From positions 2,916,501-2,980,500 of the forward strand of contig NC_013173.1 in assembly GCF_000023225.1 (NCBI RefSeq): a stretch of 64,000 nt of DNA, in the 5' to 3' direction. A program made the position numbers and the translations under genes. Below are positions 1-8,963 of this stretch, one piece after another. Source of the DNA: Desulfomicrobium baculatum DSM 4028. Its GTDB lineage: Bacteria > Desulfobacterota > Desulfovibrionia > Desulfovibrionales > Desulfomicrobiaceae. A model generated the notes under the pieces. The model did not search any database. It was given only the letters and a program-made list of their open reading frames with translations, and was not told where the DNA came from. Each line of letters begins with the position of its first letter. Positions within the stretch are counted from its first letter, which is position 1.

Positions 1-200
1 CTTGAAAAAAATAGAACTTTAATTCTTCCACCAGCATAAGGCTTTGCCCATTTAGTATGAGGTGTTTCAAAAGATAATGTTAAATCATGATCAATCTCAA
101 GGTCTTTTAAATTTTGACCTGAAGCACTAGCATGCGATGAATAAAAAGAAACAATGATTGACACCAATAAAAGCATCAGTGATTCTTTTGTGAATTTCAT
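1..200 (-). CDS. N-terminal part of an exported protein (runs off the window)
   Basis: The minus strand is open from an ATG at 200 to the window edge, 66 codons. The product begins MKFTKESLMLLLVSIIV and continues to a small-residue stretch (SSHASAS), a typical Sec signal peptide, followed by a soluble start with LTLSFETPHTKWAKPYAGG. The DNA is AT-rich compared with the rfb genes next to it. I do not recognise the family, and the missing C-terminus lies to the left. The ORF is too short inside the window to be listed by an ORF finder, but signal peptide, start codon and unbroken frame support it. Confidence 0.6.
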   Translation of the reverse strand, partial: MKFTKESLMLLLVSIIVSFYSSHASASGQNLKDLEIDHDLTLSFETPHTKWAKPYAGGRIKVLFFS

Positions 201-325
201 TTTATATTTTTTGCTTTCGTTCAAAATTAATATCTCAATATATTTTACACAAATAGCCTGCATGAGCGATTTTAAACTTCACTTTCACCCGCATTCTACA
301 TGAGTGCCTAAGCCAAAAATATCAA

Positions 326-889
326 CTAAAATTCACTTTCAAAGCCTTCAGCTAAAACAAGCGACGTTCCAAGCTTGTCTTTCTTTGAAAGGAAGGGTGC
401 TTCCGAATATGGCCAATCAATGCCAATATCCAAATCGTTCCATCTAATGCAACGTTCCGCTACAGGTGCATAGTAGGCTGTTGTTTTGTAAAGAAACTCA
501 GCGCGATCACTCAACGTGATGAATCCGTGGGCGAATCCTGGCGGGATCCATAATTGACGCTTGTTCTCAGCCGACAGCAACGTCCCTACCCACTTCCCGA
601 AAGTCGATGAATATCTCCTGATGTCTACGGCAACATCAAAGACCTCACCATGCACGACACGGACGAGTTTGCCCTGCGCATACGGAGGAAGTTGGTAATG
701 AAGGCCCCTCAACACACCCCGCTGAGAACACGAATGATTGTCCTGCACAAAAACTGTGGCAACGCCAGTTGCCTTTGTGAAAGCTTGAGCATTGAAGCTT
801 TCGTAAAAAAAGCCCCGGTCATCACCGAAGACACGGGGGGTCAACAAGATGACCTCAGGGATCGAAAGCGGCTTGGCGTTCATTTGCAC
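326..889 (-). CDS. rfbC: dTDP-4-dehydrorhamnose 3,5-epimerase
   Basis: A 187-residue cytosolic enzyme of normal family length that epimerises C3 and C5 of dTDP-4-keto-6-deoxyglucose on the way to dTDP-L-rhamnose. The family core [10 protein letters not shown] (residues about 57-66) carries the catalytic His, and [10 protein letters not shown] and the PPGFAHGF segment are also diagnostic. Its start overlaps the end of rfbA by 10 bp, so the two are co-transcribed on the minus strand. The reading frame could begin at the first ATG or at the second (MNAKPLS). The rfbB and rfbD partners needed for dTDP-rhamnose are not in this window. Confidence 0.95.
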   Translation of the reverse strand: MQMNAKPLSIPEVILLTPRVFGDDRGFFYESFNAQAFTKATGVATVFVQDNHSCSQRGVLRGLHYQLPPYAQGKLVRVVHGEVFDVAVDIRRYSSTFGKWVGTLLSAENKRQLWIPPGFAHGFITLSDRAEFLYKTTAYYAPVAERCIRWNDLDIGIDWPYSEAPFLSKKDKLGTSLVLAEGFESEF

Positions 890-1767
890 CCCTGACTCTT
901 CACGAGGTTCATCAGATAGCGGCCGTACCCGTTTTTGAGCAGGGGTTCGGCCAAACGCATAACTTGAGCCTCATCAATCCAGCCCTGACGGAAACAGACC
1001 TCCTCTGGACAGGCAACCTTGAGCCCTTGCCGTTTCTCCAAGGTAGCGATGTACATACTTGCTTCGAGCAGACTATCGTGAGTGCCCGTATCCAGCCAAG
1101 CGTATCCGCGTCCCATCATCTCTACACGGAGACGGCCTTGCTCCAAATAAAGACGGTTCAAGTCCGTAATCTCTAATTCGCCACGCACTGAGGGCTTGAG
1201 TGATCGTGCGTACTCGGTCACATTGCCGTCATAGAAATACAAACCCGTAACGGCATAGTTGGATTTGGGGCAGGAGGGCTTCTCCTCAAGAGAGAGGACC
1301 CTTCCCGAATTGTCGAATTCCGCCACTCCGTAGCGTTCTGGGTCCTGAACATGGTAGGCGAACACTGTGGCTTGGTCAGTCCTGGCTACGGCGCTGGCCA
1401 GCAATTTATGAAGATCATGCCCATAGAAGATGTTGTCGCCCAGTACTAGTGCGCACGGACTTCCATCAATGAACTCCTCGCCAATCAAAAAGGCCTGTGC
1501 CAATCCGTCCGGATGAGGTTGCACCGAATAGCTCAAATGGATGCCCCACTGACTGCCATCCCCAAGCAGGCTTTCGAACCGTGGCGTATCTTGGGGTGTG
1601 GAGATAACCAAAATGTCCCTGATTCCCGCCAAGAGCAGCGTGCTCAGGGGGTAATAAATCATGGGTTTGTCGTAGACAGGAATTAGCTGCTTGGAGATAG
1701 AGAGTGTTGCAGGATGCAGGCGGGTCCCTGTACCACCAGCGAGGATTATGCCTTTGCGTGTCGTCAT
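880..1767 (-). CDS. rfbA: Glucose-1-phosphate thymidylyltransferase
   Basis: A 295-residue nucleotidyltransferase making dTDP-glucose from dTTP and glucose-1-phosphate, the first step of dTDP-sugar synthesis. The N-terminus has the signature [16 protein letters not shown] (residues 5-20), followed by [20 protein letters not shown] and the sugar-binding [12 protein letters not shown] and [20 protein letters not shown] segments, all typical of RmlA. Full length for the family. It directly precedes rfbC with overlapping ends. About 208 bp without recognisable features separate its start from the manC stop. Confidence 0.96.
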   Translation of the reverse strand: MTTRKGIILAGGTGTRLHPATLSISKQLIPVYDKPMIYYPLSTLLLAGIRDILVISTPQDTPRFESLLGDGSQWGIHLSYSVQPHPDGLAQAFLIGEEFIDGSPCALVLGDNIFYGHDLHKLLASAVARTDQATVFAYHVQDPERYGVAEFDNSGRVLSLEEKPSCPKSNYAVTGLYFYDGNVTEYARSLKPSVRGELEITDLNRLYLEQGRLRVEMMGRGYAWLDTGTHDSLLEASMYIATLEKRQGLKVACPEEVCFRQGWIDEAQVMRLAEPLLKNGYGRYLMNLVKSQGCK

Positions 1768-1975
1768 GAAAGTGATCTTTTAATCGCCTTGGTCAGCTTC
1801 GGCCATGATGCCATTAACTGCCTAATCTTGATATTTTTCTCTCAATAAATGGCCTCTTTTGGGCCTCAGGTTTGCATTTGCCACGGAAATTTAGCTTTTT
1901 AATTCAATAGACCACTATCATTGATAAAAATTTGAGATACAGAAGGCAAATTTCATCCCAACGTGAAAACTCCAA

Positions 1976-3397
1976 TCAATTCCCCCGCCCATAAACATCC
2001 TCAACTCTAACAATATCATCCTCCCCCAAATAACTCCCCGTCTGCACCTCAACCAACTCCAGATCAATCTTTCCCGGATTTTCCAATCGATGCATAAAAC
2101 CAAGCGGTATATAAGTGGACTCATCTTCTTTTAGTAGTAAACTTTCTTCTCCCCGCGTCACCAACGCGGTTCCCCTCACAACAACCCAATGTTCCGCCCG
2201 GTGGTGATGTTTCTGCAATGACAGTACAGCACCCGGTTTGACCGTGATTCTCTTCACCTGAAAGCGATCTTCAAGATTGATGGTTTCATAAGTGCCCCAA
2301 GGCCTGTAAACCTTCTTGTGCAGCGAGACCTCCGGACGCTTTTTTGATTTCAGCTTGTCCACGAGTTTCTTTACATCCTGCACTCGATCCTTTGGCGAAA
2401 CCATCACGGCATCAGCCGTTTCCACAATGACATGGTCCCTGACCCCGACAACCGCCAACAGCCTTCCAGTCGAATGCATGTATGATCCATGCGAGTCCTC
2501 GGAAACCACATCTCCGATGGCTACGTTTTGATTCTCGTCCTTGTCCTTGACGTCCCAAAGGGCGCTCCAAGACCCGATATCGTTCCACCCGGCATAAAGC
2601 GGTATCACCGCGCCGTGGGCAGTATGCTCCATAACTGCGTAATCTATCGAATCACTCGGACACGATTCAAAATTTGCGGCATCCAGGCGGAAAAAATCCA
2701 GATCGCTTTTCCCTTCGGCAATGGCTTTTTGGCAGGCATCCGCCATTTCTGGACGGAATCGCTCAAGCTCCTGCATGAACTGCTTTGCTGAAAACATGAA
2801 CATACCGCTGTTCCAATAGAATTTGCCTGAATCAAGATACGACTGTGCGGTCTGGGTATCCGGCTTTTCGACAAAGCGTTTGATGTGAAAGGCATCGCTA
2901 TCGACACCAAGCTGTTCACCACGCTCGATGTATCCGTATCCGGTTTCGGCATACTGGGGCACGATTCCGAACGTGACGAGGGAGCCGGCGCTGGCTACGC
3001 TCGCGCCGATCTCGATGGTTGAAAGCAGCATGGACAGATCACGGATATGGTGATCCGCCGGCAAGACCAGAAGGATCGGATCGTCGTGCAATTCACTGGC
3101 AAGCCGGGCGGCGACGTATGCTGCGGGAGCGGTGTTTTTCCCTGCGGGCTCAAGGACAATCTTCGAAAGCTGCACATCCTGTTGCCGGGCCTGCTCCGCG
3201 ACCATGAAGCGATGCTCTTCGTTGCACACGACGATGGGAGGCGCGATTTCCGGGTTCTGTCCAAGCCTGAGCGCTGTCTCCTGGAAAAGAGTCTTGCCAT
3301 TGACCAGAGGAAGAAACTGCTTCGGATACAATTGTCTGGATAAAGGCCACAACCGTGTTCCGGAACCACCGGCCAGAATGACAGGAATGATCATCAC
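1976..3397 (-). CDS. manC: Mannose-1-phosphate guanylyltransferase / mannose-6-phosphate isomerase
   Basis: A 473-residue bifunctional cytosolic enzyme. The N-terminal two thirds is the GDP-mannose pyrophosphorylase domain (PVILAGGSGTRLWPLSR at 5-21, FVEKPD near 175), producing GDP-mannose. The C-terminal cupin is the type II phosphomannose isomerase, with the metal-binding run LSLQKHHHRAEHWVVVRG. Length matches ManC/AlgA/XanB proteins. It is followed upstream, 35 bp away on the same strand, by fcl and gmd, so this block makes GDP-mannose and converts it to GDP-4-keto-6-deoxymannose and GDP-fucose for surface polysaccharide. Confidence 0.95.
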   Translation of the reverse strand: MMIIPVILAGGSGTRLWPLSRQLYPKQFLPLVNGKTLFQETALRLGQNPEIAPPIVVCNEEHRFMVAEQARQQDVQLSKIVLEPAGKNTAPAAYVAARLASELHDDPILLVLPADHHIRDLSMLLSTIEIGASVASAGSLVTFGIVPQYAETGYGYIERGEQLGVDSDAFHIKRFVEKPDTQTAQSYLDSGKFYWNSGMFMFSAKQFMQELERFRPEMADACQKAIAEGKSDLDFFRLDAANFESCPSDSIDYAVMEHTAHGAVIPLYAGWNDIGSWSALWDVKDKDENQNVAIGDVVSEDSHGSYMHSTGRLLAVVGVRDHVIVETADAVMVSPKDRVQDVKKLVDKLKSKKRPEVSLHKKVYRPWGTYETINLEDRFQVKRITVKPGAVLSLQKHHHRAEHWVVVRGTALVTRGEESLLLKEDESTYIPLGFMHRLENPGKIDLELVEVQTGSYLGEDDIVRVEDVYGRGN

Positions 3398-3432
3398 TTC
3401 TCCCGTTGCATGATGTCTGAAATAATTGGACG

Positions 3433-4440
3433 CTACTGCCGCGTCCCCTCATTCTCCAAAAACCACCGATAAGCGCCCCCCACTCCCTCTTCCAACCCAA
3501 TCTCAGCCTTCCAGCCAAGTCCGGTCAGCCTTGAAGCATCAAGAAGTTTCTTTGGCGTCCCTTCGGGCTTCTCGGCATCAAAAAACAGCTTTCCGTCATA
3601 GCCCACAATCCGGGCCACGGTCTCGGCCAACTCCAGAATACTCACATCTACCCCACACCCCACATTCACAAAACAAGGATTAGGGTAGCTCAAAAGCTCC
3701 CGTTCAAATACCGCGTCTTCTAGATTCAAGACAAAAAGGCATGCCTGCGCCATGTCATCCACATGCAAAAACTCCCGCCTGGCATTCCCCGTCCCCCACA
3801 CAACCACCTCTTCAACCCCGCTCTCCTTGGCCTCATGAAACCGCCGTATAAGCGCAGGCAACACATGGGAATTCACCGGATGAAAATTGTCCCCCGGCCC
3901 ATAGAGATTGGTCGGCATCACGGCCACGAACTTGGTGCCATACTGCCGATTGTAGGACTCGCACATCTTGATCCCGGCGATCTTGGCCAGGGCATACGGC
4001 TCGTTGGTCGGCTCCAGCGGTCCGGTCAGCAGATGCTCTTCGCGCATGGGCTGCGGGGCAAGCTTGGGATAGATGCAGGACGATCCCAGAAAAAGCAGAC
4101 GATCAACGCCTGACTCATAGGCCGAATGGATGACATTGGACTGGATGACCAGATTGTCGTGGATGAAGGATGCCGGATAGGTATTGTTGGCATGTATCCC
4201 GCCGACTTTTGCAGCTGCAAGAAAGACATGATCCGGACGCTCCACTTTAAAAAAATCACGGACTGCAGCCTGATCCAGTAAATCAAGCATTTCCAGCCTT
4301 ACTCGCCCCCCAAAATCCGGAGCAGCATTATGAATGGTCCCGACGATATTCTGAAAGCCTTGCGCCAAAAGAGCGCGAATGATCGCACTACCGACCATCC
4401 CGGCGGCACCGGCTATTAGAATCTTGTCTGTTATTTTCAT
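3433..4440 (-). CDS. fcl: GDP-L-fucose synthase
   Basis: A short-chain dehydrogenase/reductase that epimerises and reduces GDP-4-keto-6-deoxymannose to GDP-L-fucose. The start used here (ATG at 4440, product [20 protein letters not shown], 335 residues) is preferred over an upstream in-frame ATG at 4497 because the Rossmann GxxGxxG motif (AGAAGMVG) then lies in its usual place and an AGGAAAG ribosome site precedes it. The catalytic Tyr-x3-Lys is seen in [10 protein letters not shown], and LGSSCIYPK and [11 protein letters not shown] are typical of the family. It is downstream of gmd, separated by a 121-bp inverted-repeat element. Confidence 0.94.
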   Translation of the reverse strand: MKITDKILIAGAAGMVGSAIIRALLAQGFQNIVGTIHNAAPDFGGRVRLEMLDLLDQAAVRDFFKVERPDHVFLAAAKVGGIHANNTYPASFIHDNLVIQSNVIHSAYESGVDRLLFLGSSCIYPKLAPQPMREEHLLTGPLEPTNEPYALAKIAGIKMCESYNRQYGTKFVAVMPTNLYGPGDNFHPVNSHVLPALIRRFHEAKESGVEEVVVWGTGNARREFLHVDDMAQACLFVLNLEDAVFERELLSYPNPCFVNVGCGVDVSILELAETVARIVGYDGKLFFDAEKPEGTPKKLLDASRLTGLGWKAEIGLEEGVGGAYRWFLENEGTRQ

Positions 4441-4471
4441 TCTTTTTGCTTTCCTGGAAATCCAACCTGAA

Positions 4472-4592
4472 GGCTGTTCAAAAAGGTTCGAGTGCAAGGC
4501 GCAAGGTGAAAAGGGAAGCCGATGTGTGGCCGTCTACATGAGGCTTCCATTTTCACCGCAGCAACGCAGCAATCGGGCCTTTTTCAACAGCC
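4472..4592. repeat. MITE-like 121-bp inverted-repeat element
   Basis: The ends are 15-bp inverted repeats with one mismatch: GGCTGTTCAAAAAGG on the left and the complement of GGCTGTTGAAAAAGG on the right. Inside is a second inverted pair (AGGTGAAAAGGGAAGC against GCTTCCATTTTCACC). The element starts immediately after the gmd stop codon and has no coding capacity. From general knowledge, GGCTGTTGAAAAAG-type ends recur in many deltaproteobacterial genomes; here it could act as a terminator or be a mobile palindrome. Confidence 0.7.
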
Positions 4593-4593
4593 G

Positions 4594-5682
4594 CTACTCG
4601 CACGGAGAGCTAACAGTAAAACCAGCACGCACACACAACTCTTCCTTTTTCGCGTCTTCCAGATCAAACCGCACCATCTCGGCTACCAGTTCCTCAAAGC
4701 GGACCTTGGGGGTCCAGCCGAGTTGCTTTTTACCTTTGGCCGGATCGCCCAGCAGCGTCTCCACTTCCGTAGGCCTAAAATAGCGAGGGTCCACGGCCAC
4801 GACCGTTTTGCCATTGGCCGGATTGACGCCTTTCTCGTCCAGGCCTTCGCCTGAGAATTGAATGGTCATGCCCAGCTCCTTGGCAGCAGCCTGCACGAAA
4901 TCCCGCACGGAATGCTGTTCACCAGTGGCGATGACATAGTCGTCCGGCGAATCCTGCTGTAGCATGAGCCACTGCATCTCCACGTAATCCTTGGCGTGCC
5001 CCCAGTCGCGCAAGGCGTTCAGGTTGCCTAGGTGCAGGCAGTCCTGAAGGCCAAGATGGATACGGGCCAAGGCGCGGGTGATCTTGCGGGTAACGAAGGT
5101 CTCACCGCGAAGGGGTGATTCATGGTTGAAGAGGATGCCGTTGCACGCATACATGCCGTATGCCTCGCGATAATTGACCGCGATCCAGTAGGCGAAAAGC
5201 TTGGCGCAGGCATAGGGAGAGCGCGGATAAAAGGGCGTCTTCTCAGTCTGGGGGACTTCCTGCACCAGGCCAAACAGCTCGGAGGTGGAAGCCTGATAAA
5301 AACGCGTCTTCTTCTCCAGGCCCAGGATGCGGATAGCTTCAAGAATACGCAGCGTACCCAGACCATCCACGTTGGCCGTGTATTCTGGCGTATCAAAAGA
5401 CACCTGCACGTGAGACTGTGCAGCGAGGTTGTAAATCTCGTCAGGCTGGACCTGCTGGATGATGCGGATCAGGTTGGTGGCATCGGACAGATCGCCGTAA
5501 TGCAGAACAAAACGCCGTCCGGTCTCATGCGGATCCTGATAGAGATGATCGATGCGATCAGTGTTGAACAGCGATGCGCGGCGCTTGATGCCATGCACCT
5601 CATAGCCTTTCTCAAGAAGAAATTCCGCCAGATATGCGCCATCCTGACCTGTGATGCCTGTGATGAGAGCTACTTTATTCAA
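4594..5682 (-). CDS. gmd: GDP-mannose 4,6-dehydratase
   Basis: Converts GDP-mannose to GDP-4-keto-6-deoxymannose, the precursor of GDP-fucose and related sugars. The product carries the NAD(P) motif [27 protein letters not shown], the [11 protein letters not shown] segment, and the catalytic Tyr-x3-Lys in [14 protein letters not shown]. The start chosen is a TTG at 5682 (362 residues, normal length) because AAGGA lies 7 bp before it and the domain starts there; an upstream in-frame ATG at 5802 would add 40 unconserved residues. Upstream are a TGGCAC-type promoter-like site at 5822-5837 and a palindrome at 5922-5940. The whole upstream region is duplicated at 8276-8521. Confidence 0.95.
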   Translation of the reverse strand: MNKVALITGITGQDGAYLAEFLLEKGYEVHGIKRRASLFNTDRIDHLYQDPHETGRRFVLHYGDLSDATNLIRIIQQVQPDEIYNLAAQSHVQVSFDTPEYTANVDGLGTLRILEAIRILGLEKKTRFYQASTSELFGLVQEVPQTEKTPFYPRSPYACAKLFAYWIAVNYREAYGMYACNGILFNHESPLRGETFVTRKITRALARIHLGLQDCLHLGNLNALRDWGHAKDYVEMQWLMLQQDSPDDYVIATGEQHSVRDFVQAAAKELGMTIQFSGEGLDEKGVNPANGKTVVAVDPRYFRPTEVETLLGDPAKGKKQLGWTPKVRFEELVAEMVRFDLEDAKKEELCVRAGFTVSSPCE

Positions 5683-5821
5683 TGGATAATCCTTGCGAAC
5701 AGTGAATGGAGAGCGGCGACCGGAAATAAACAACGGGATCAGGAGCCGACCCTTGTCAGCTGCCTGCCCTGAAGTCAGACACGTATCTTTCCGGATTTTC
5801 ACCTAAAAACCGAAAAGAGTT

Positions 5822-5837
5822 TACAAGTCCCGTGCCA
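5822..5837 (-). promoter_or_regulatory. Candidate RpoN-type promoter of gmd
   Basis: On the minus strand the sequence reads TGGCACGGGACTTGTA. The -24 box TGGCAC is perfect for sigma-54; the -12 box is TTGTA where TTGCA is expected, so one base of the usually invariant GC is changed. It is 139 bp before the chosen gmd start and 84 bp downstream of the palindrome at 5922-5940. The identical 16 bases occur upstream of xrtD. Confidence 0.45.
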
Positions 5838-5921
5838 TGAAGCCTTTTTACTCCACACGCCGAAAAGCGCCGCCAGCCGTAGCTTTTCTTGTTTTACGCA
5901 GTAGCGATGACGAGGACGAGG

Positions 5922-5940
5922 TGTCTGATTTAGCTGGACT
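5922..5940. promoter_or_regulatory. 19-bp palindrome, putative PrsR enhancer site (gmd)
   Basis: TGTCTGATTTAGCTGGACT fits the recurrent pattern NGTCYGA-N5-YNRGACN seen upstream of the exosortase-locus genes. Position relative to the TGGCAC box matches the xrtD case to within one base. Function as an activator-binding site is inferred. Confidence 0.45.
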
Positions 5941-6001
5941 GGATTGGGGGAGGCAGCGGCAAAGGTAGCGATGGAAGATTCAGAGATCTTGAGAACAAAA
6001 A

Positions 6002-6044
6002 ATCCCGGCATGAAAGAGAGGCAATCTCTCCCTCATGCCGGGAT
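6002..6044 (-). terminator. Rho-independent terminator of the first VPLPGA gene
   Basis: Two perfect 12-bp arms, ATCCCGGCATGA and TCATGCCGGGAT, enclose a 19-nt loop that can pair further. On the minus strand the stem is followed by a run of T residues (ATTTTTTGTTC). It lies 20 bp beyond the stop codon of the gene at 6065. Confidence 0.85.
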
Positions 6045-6064
6045 AAAGTCAGATAGAATGCAGC

Positions 6065-6595
6065 CTAGACGATCTGACGGCGACGCAGGCCGACAAGACC
6101 AAGCAGGCCCGAGCCGAGAAGGATTGCGGCACCGGGAACTGGGACGGAACTCGTGGCGGAAACAAAGCCAGTATACGCTCCTCCTGCGAAGGGAGCTTGA
6201 CCGGACCCAAAACCAGTCAAAGCTAGAAAATAGTCACCTGCAAGCAAATTAAACTGAGTTTTAATCAATGCGTCACCTGCAACCTCAAATATTTGAGTAA
6301 AACTATTTGATCCATTATCTTTAAATAAGTATCCTTCAAAATTATCTATGTCAGTATAAGGAGCAAAATTAAATGAAACAATTGCTGCTGCAAAATCTGA
6401 TGCTGGCAAAGTCATTGTATATTTATGATAAAATTCACCAATGATACCAGTCTGATAAATAGGGATTTCTGTTCCAAGTGTAATCGGGTTTAAATCAATA
6501 GGAGCTATTGTTGGCGCAGATGATGGATCAAAAGAAGCAAACGCACTTGAATAAGCCAAAATCAAACTCAACGTCAGAAACAAAATCTTTTTCAT
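6065..6595 (-). CDS. VPLPGA-CTERM exported protein (FxDxF-like)
   Basis: A 176-residue protein with a Sec signal peptide (MKKILFLTLSLILAYSSAFA) and a C-terminal exosortase sorting signal: VPVPGA at 151-156, a hydrophobic helix and the basic end LRRRQ. This tripartite end is the type processed by exosortase D, which is encoded at 23242-24792. The body contains NFEGYLF and LLAGDYFLALTG, which resembles small FxDxF-type PEP-CTERM proteins; that assignment is an inference. ATG at 6595 is preferred over 6649 because it opens the signal peptide and is preceded by GAGG. The body is AT-rich while the tag is GC-rich. Upstream lie a TGGCAC box and two copies of the 19-bp palindrome, downstream a strong terminator. 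Confidence 0.85.
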   Translation of the reverse strand: MKKILFLTLSLILAYSSAFASFDPSSAPTIAPIDLNPITLGTEIPIYQTGIIGEFYHKYTMTLPASDFAAAIVSFNFAPYTDIDNFEGYLFKDNGSNSFTQIFEVAGDALIKTQFNLLAGDYFLALTGFGSGQAPFAGGAYTGFVSATSSVPVPGAAILLGSGLLGLVGLRRRQIV

Positions 6596-6657
6596 TCTCA
6601 ACCTCGTACTATTAAGGGTTGCAATTTTATTGTTCAGCGCTTCAGTCACTGCCCATA

Positions 6658-6673
6658 TGAAAATACCGTGCCA
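6658..6673 (-). promoter_or_regulatory. Candidate RpoN-type promoter of the first VPLPGA gene
   Basis: Minus-strand sequence TGGCACGGTATTTTCA: perfect -24 box, and a -12 box TTTCA with one mismatch to TTGCA. It is 62 bp before the start codon. The following TATGG matches the TATGA that follows the similar site before the PilZ gene at 32149. Confidence 0.45.
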
Positions 6674-6744
6674 AAAATGAAAAATGTTTTATTTCGGATA
6701 GATACTAAAATTCGGTCCACCCTGACCAACTCCTAGCCTGGCCC

Positions 6745-6763
6745 AGTCCGATTCCCTCAGATA
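6745..6763. promoter_or_regulatory. 19-bp palindrome, putative PrsR enhancer site (proximal)
   Basis: AGTCCGATTCCCTCAGATA matches the NGTCYGA-N5-YNRGACN pattern with one mismatch in the right arm. It is 71 bp upstream of the TGGCAC box of the first VPLPGA gene. Confidence 0.4.
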
Positions 6764-6835
6764 CGCCTTGCCTGCCATGGCCGTGTAACCCCAAGCAATA
6801 TAAAGAGACCTGCACTTAGCTGTTGCAAAATCCAA

Positions 6836-6854
6836 TGTCTGATTCTTTCGGATG
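6836..6854. promoter_or_regulatory. 19-bp palindrome, putative PrsR enhancer site (distal)
   Basis: TGTCTGATTCTTTCGGATG matches the same pattern with one mismatch. With the copy at 6745-6763 it forms a pair, an arrangement common for RpoN activators. Confidence 0.4.
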
Positions 6855-6900
6855 GAAATTTTGCATTTCGGACCGTTCCATTTTCACAGATCGCGCCGAC

Positions 6901-7093
6901 CTGGGTCTCTGAGACCAAGAAGTGCCTTATTTTCTTATCTTTTTCTTCAAAAAAGGCCCTTTTTTCGACCTTAGAATGAGGTCATCAACTCAAAATCAGC
7001 CTATTTTTATAGCTAACACACAAATATCATTAATAAAAACTCGCGTTGCGGACTTTCAAAATCCCCACTCCAGCATGTTTCCGCAATCCTGTT
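6901..7093. mobile_element. RAYT-element derivative R1 (internally deleted, about 190 bp)
   Basis: Begins with the 13-bp palindrome GGTCTCTGAGACC (6904-6916) and continues through the same AT-rich 3' flank and last codons of the RAYT gene that are found at 7116-7304. The transposase body is absent. The block from CCCTTTTTTCGACCTTAGAA onwards is almost identical among all copies. Confidence 0.75.
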
Positions 7094-7115
7094 TTATCGC
7101 CTGGGTCTCTATCGC

Positions 7116-8272
7116 CTGGGTCTCTGAGACCAAGAAACCACCAATTTCATTCACTTTTTTCTCGAAAAAGGCCCTTTTTTCGACCTTAGAATGAGGTCAT
7201 CAACTCAAAATCAGCCTATTTTTATAGCTAACACACAAATATCATTAATAAAAACTCGCGTTGCGGACTTTCAAAATCCCCACTCCAGCATGTTTCCGCA
7301 ATCCTGCGCTCCGTACGGGGCCGGTTGTTCGCCGAGCATGTTGCTTTCGTCCTTCAGAATGGGCGCATATCCGCTCTGCCTGCGCACATGATCAACAAAC
7401 TTCACGCTCCCCACGGCCAGCTCCGCCGTCCACACATCGTCTCGGCACAGATGCCCGCGCTTGACCACGTTATCCACCCAGCCCGCATAATGCTCTGGAA
7501 ATGTCGGATCATCCGGCAAGCCTGCCAGCCTGGACAGCTCGGACAGGTTCACTGTCTTGTAACGCTGCTTGGGCTTCACGATCTCGTGGTAGCCGCCGTG
7601 CTTCCACTCCGAAGGATGCCTGACCACTCCGGCCCGAACCATGTTTGTGTCGATGTACAGCGAGCACCGAACCAGATGCTCTCCGCTCTCCACCGCCGTG
7701 GCATGGTAGCGCCGCTCCCAGAAGCTTCCCTTGCGGTCGCTCTTCTTGTTGTACGTTGCGGCCACCTTGGAACCCAGATCGCGCATCATCTCCGGTATCG
7801 CTTCCCTGTCTGTCGGGCTGACCACGAGCAGATGAACGTGGTTGGAAGTCACCGTGAAGTTCAGCACCGGCACCCGGTAACGGCCCTGATTTTCAAAGAG
7901 CGTGTCTGTCAGCAGCTTGCGGTACAATACCTGATTCAAGAGAAAGTCCCGATTGTGACAACGGGCAGTCAGATGCCAGACATAACCAGGCTCGAAAAAT
8001 CGTTGCGGGTAACCCATAAAGACCAGACCTGCGTTGATAGGCACTCCCATCGGCCCAACCGATAACCCATCGATCTAAGCCGCGCCTCGTCCAAGGCTTG
8101 CACGCTCATACTCCCCGTCATCGCTTGTGGAGAAACAAACTCTATGTGCACCGCCTGGATGAACTGCTACCAGCGCAAAAATCTTATTCCAATTGGACCT
8201 GCTACCCATTCTGTCTGAAAATCGCTGGCCTTCAAAAAAAAGTTAGGCCCCGCCCGGGTCTCTGAGACCTAG
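7116..8272. mobile_element. RAYT element E1, full length, bounded by 13-bp palindromes
   Basis: A 1.15-kb unit that starts and ends with the palindrome GGTCTCTGAGACC (7119-7131 and 8257-8269) and contains one complete RAYT transposase gene (7271-8017, minus strand). A half palindrome lies just outside at 7103-7110. Its 3' portion is repeated as short derivatives at 6901, 8556 and 8758 and as a longer truncated copy at 8964. Boundaries are inferred from the shared ends of these copies. Confidence 0.75.
7271..8017 (-). CDS. RAYT-family (Y1, REP-associated) transposase
   Basis: A 248-residue single-strand DNA transposase of the REP-associated tyrosine transposase group related to IS200/IS605. 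The metal-binding HUH motif appears as NHVHLLV, a Tyr-containing helix as AATYNKKSDRKGSFWERRYHAT, and the C-terminal part carries TNMVRAGVVRHPSEWKHGGYHE, all typical of RAYTs. ATG at 8017 (MGYPQRFFEPGYVWHLTARCHNRD) is chosen over the ATG at 8050 because family members begin at this point. RAYTs are known to be associated with short palindromic REP sequences, and this one is bracketed by GGTCTCTGAGACC palindromes. A copy of the gmd promoter module sits upstream. Confidence 0.9.
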   Translation of the reverse strand: MGYPQRFFEPGYVWHLTARCHNRDFLLNQVLYRKLLTDTLFENQGRYRVPVLNFTVTSNHVHLLVVSPTDREAIPEMMRDLGSKVAATYNKKSDRKGSFWERRYHATAVESGEHLVRCSLYIDTNMVRAGVVRHPSEWKHGGYHEIVKPKQRYKTVNLSELSRLAGLPDDPTFPEHYAGWVDNVVKRGHLCRDDVWTAELAVGSVKFVDHVRRQSGYAPILKDESNMLGEQPAPYGAQDCGNMLEWGF

Positions 8273-8275
8273 AAC

Positions 8276-8521
8276 AATCCTTGCGAACAGTGAGCGGTGA
8301 TCGGAAAAAGGCAACGGGATCAGGAGCTGGCCCCTGCCAGCACCCTGCCCTGAAGTCGGACACGTATCTTTCCGGATTTTCACCTAAAAACGCAAAAGAG
8401 TTTACAAGACCCGTGCCATGAAGCCTTTTTACTCCATACGCCGAAAAGCCCCGCCAGACGTGGCTTTTCTTGTTTTACCCGGTAGCGATGACGAGAATGG
8501 GATGTCTGATTTTGCTGGACA
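8276..8521. repeat. gmd upstream region, copy 2 (upstream of the RAYT gene)
   Basis: Close copy of 5688-5940, starting 6 bp after the palindrome that ends RAYT element E1. It retains a TGGCAC -24 box (8403-8418, minus strand, followed by TTGTA) and the 19-bp palindrome at 8503-8521, again 84 bp apart. It has no gmd gene behind it, only the transposase. Confidence 0.8.
8503..8521. promoter_or_regulatory. 19-bp palindrome in the duplicated gmd promoter module
   Basis: TGTCTGATTTTGCTGGACA, counterpart of 5922-5940, with a better-matching right arm. It would act, if at all, towards the RAYT gene. Confidence 0.35.
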
Positions 8522-8555
8522 GTCTTGGTTGGTGAATGGTGATTGGTGCCTATGC

Positions 8556-8746
8556 CTGGGTCTCTGAGACCAAGAACTTACCAATTTCATTCACTTTTTT
8601 CTCTAAAAAGGCCCTTTTTTCGACCTTAGAATGAGGTCATCAACCCAAAACCAGCCTATTTTTATAGCTAACACACAAATATCATTAATAAAAACTCGCG
8701 TTGCGGACTTTCAAAATCCCCACTCCAGCATGTTTCCGCAATCCTG
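8556..8746. mobile_element. RAYT-element derivative R3
   Basis: Palindrome GGTCTCTGAGACC at 8559-8571 followed by the conserved AT-rich flank and the last codons of the transposase gene, with the body of the gene missing. Nearly identical to R4 and to the left part of E2. Confidence 0.75.
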
Positions 8747-8757
8747 GCCTGGGTCGC

Positions 8758-8947
8758 CTGGGTCTCTGAGACCAAGAAACCACTAATTTCATTCACTTTT
8801 TTTTCAAAAAAGGCCTTTTTTTCGACCTTAGAATGAGGTCATCAACCCAAAACCAGCCTATTTTTATAGCTAACACACAAATATCATTAATAAAAACTCG
8901 CGTTGCGGACTTTCAAAATCCCCACTCCAGCATGTTTCCGCAATCCT
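8758..8947. mobile_element. RAYT-element derivative R4
   Basis: Palindrome at 8761-8773, preceded by a half copy (GGGTCGCCTGGGTC), then the same flank and the same last codons of the transposase. Tandem with R3 and E2. Confidence 0.75.
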
Positions 8948-8963
8948 GCGCTCCGTATCAAGT

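Larger units (their letters stand above)
5688..5940. repeat. gmd upstream region, copy 1 of a duplicated about 250-bp promoter module
   Basis: This stretch, beginning next to the gmd ribosome site, is closely repeated at 8276-8521 with scattered substitutions and small indels. Shared blocks include CACGTATCTTTCCGGATTTT, GTGCCATGAAGCCTTTTTAC and TTTTCTTGTTTTAC. A more distant relative of its central part lies upstream of xrtD (24904-25021). Both copies keep the promoter-like site and the 19-bp palindrome at the same spacing. It contains no gene; a 70-codon ORF at 5799-6011 is judged spurious. Confidence 0.8.

Noticed and set aside
5799-6011. 70-codon ORF upstream of gmd
   Set aside because: It lies in the duplicated promoter module, overlaps the palindrome and terminator and is not kept open in the second copy.
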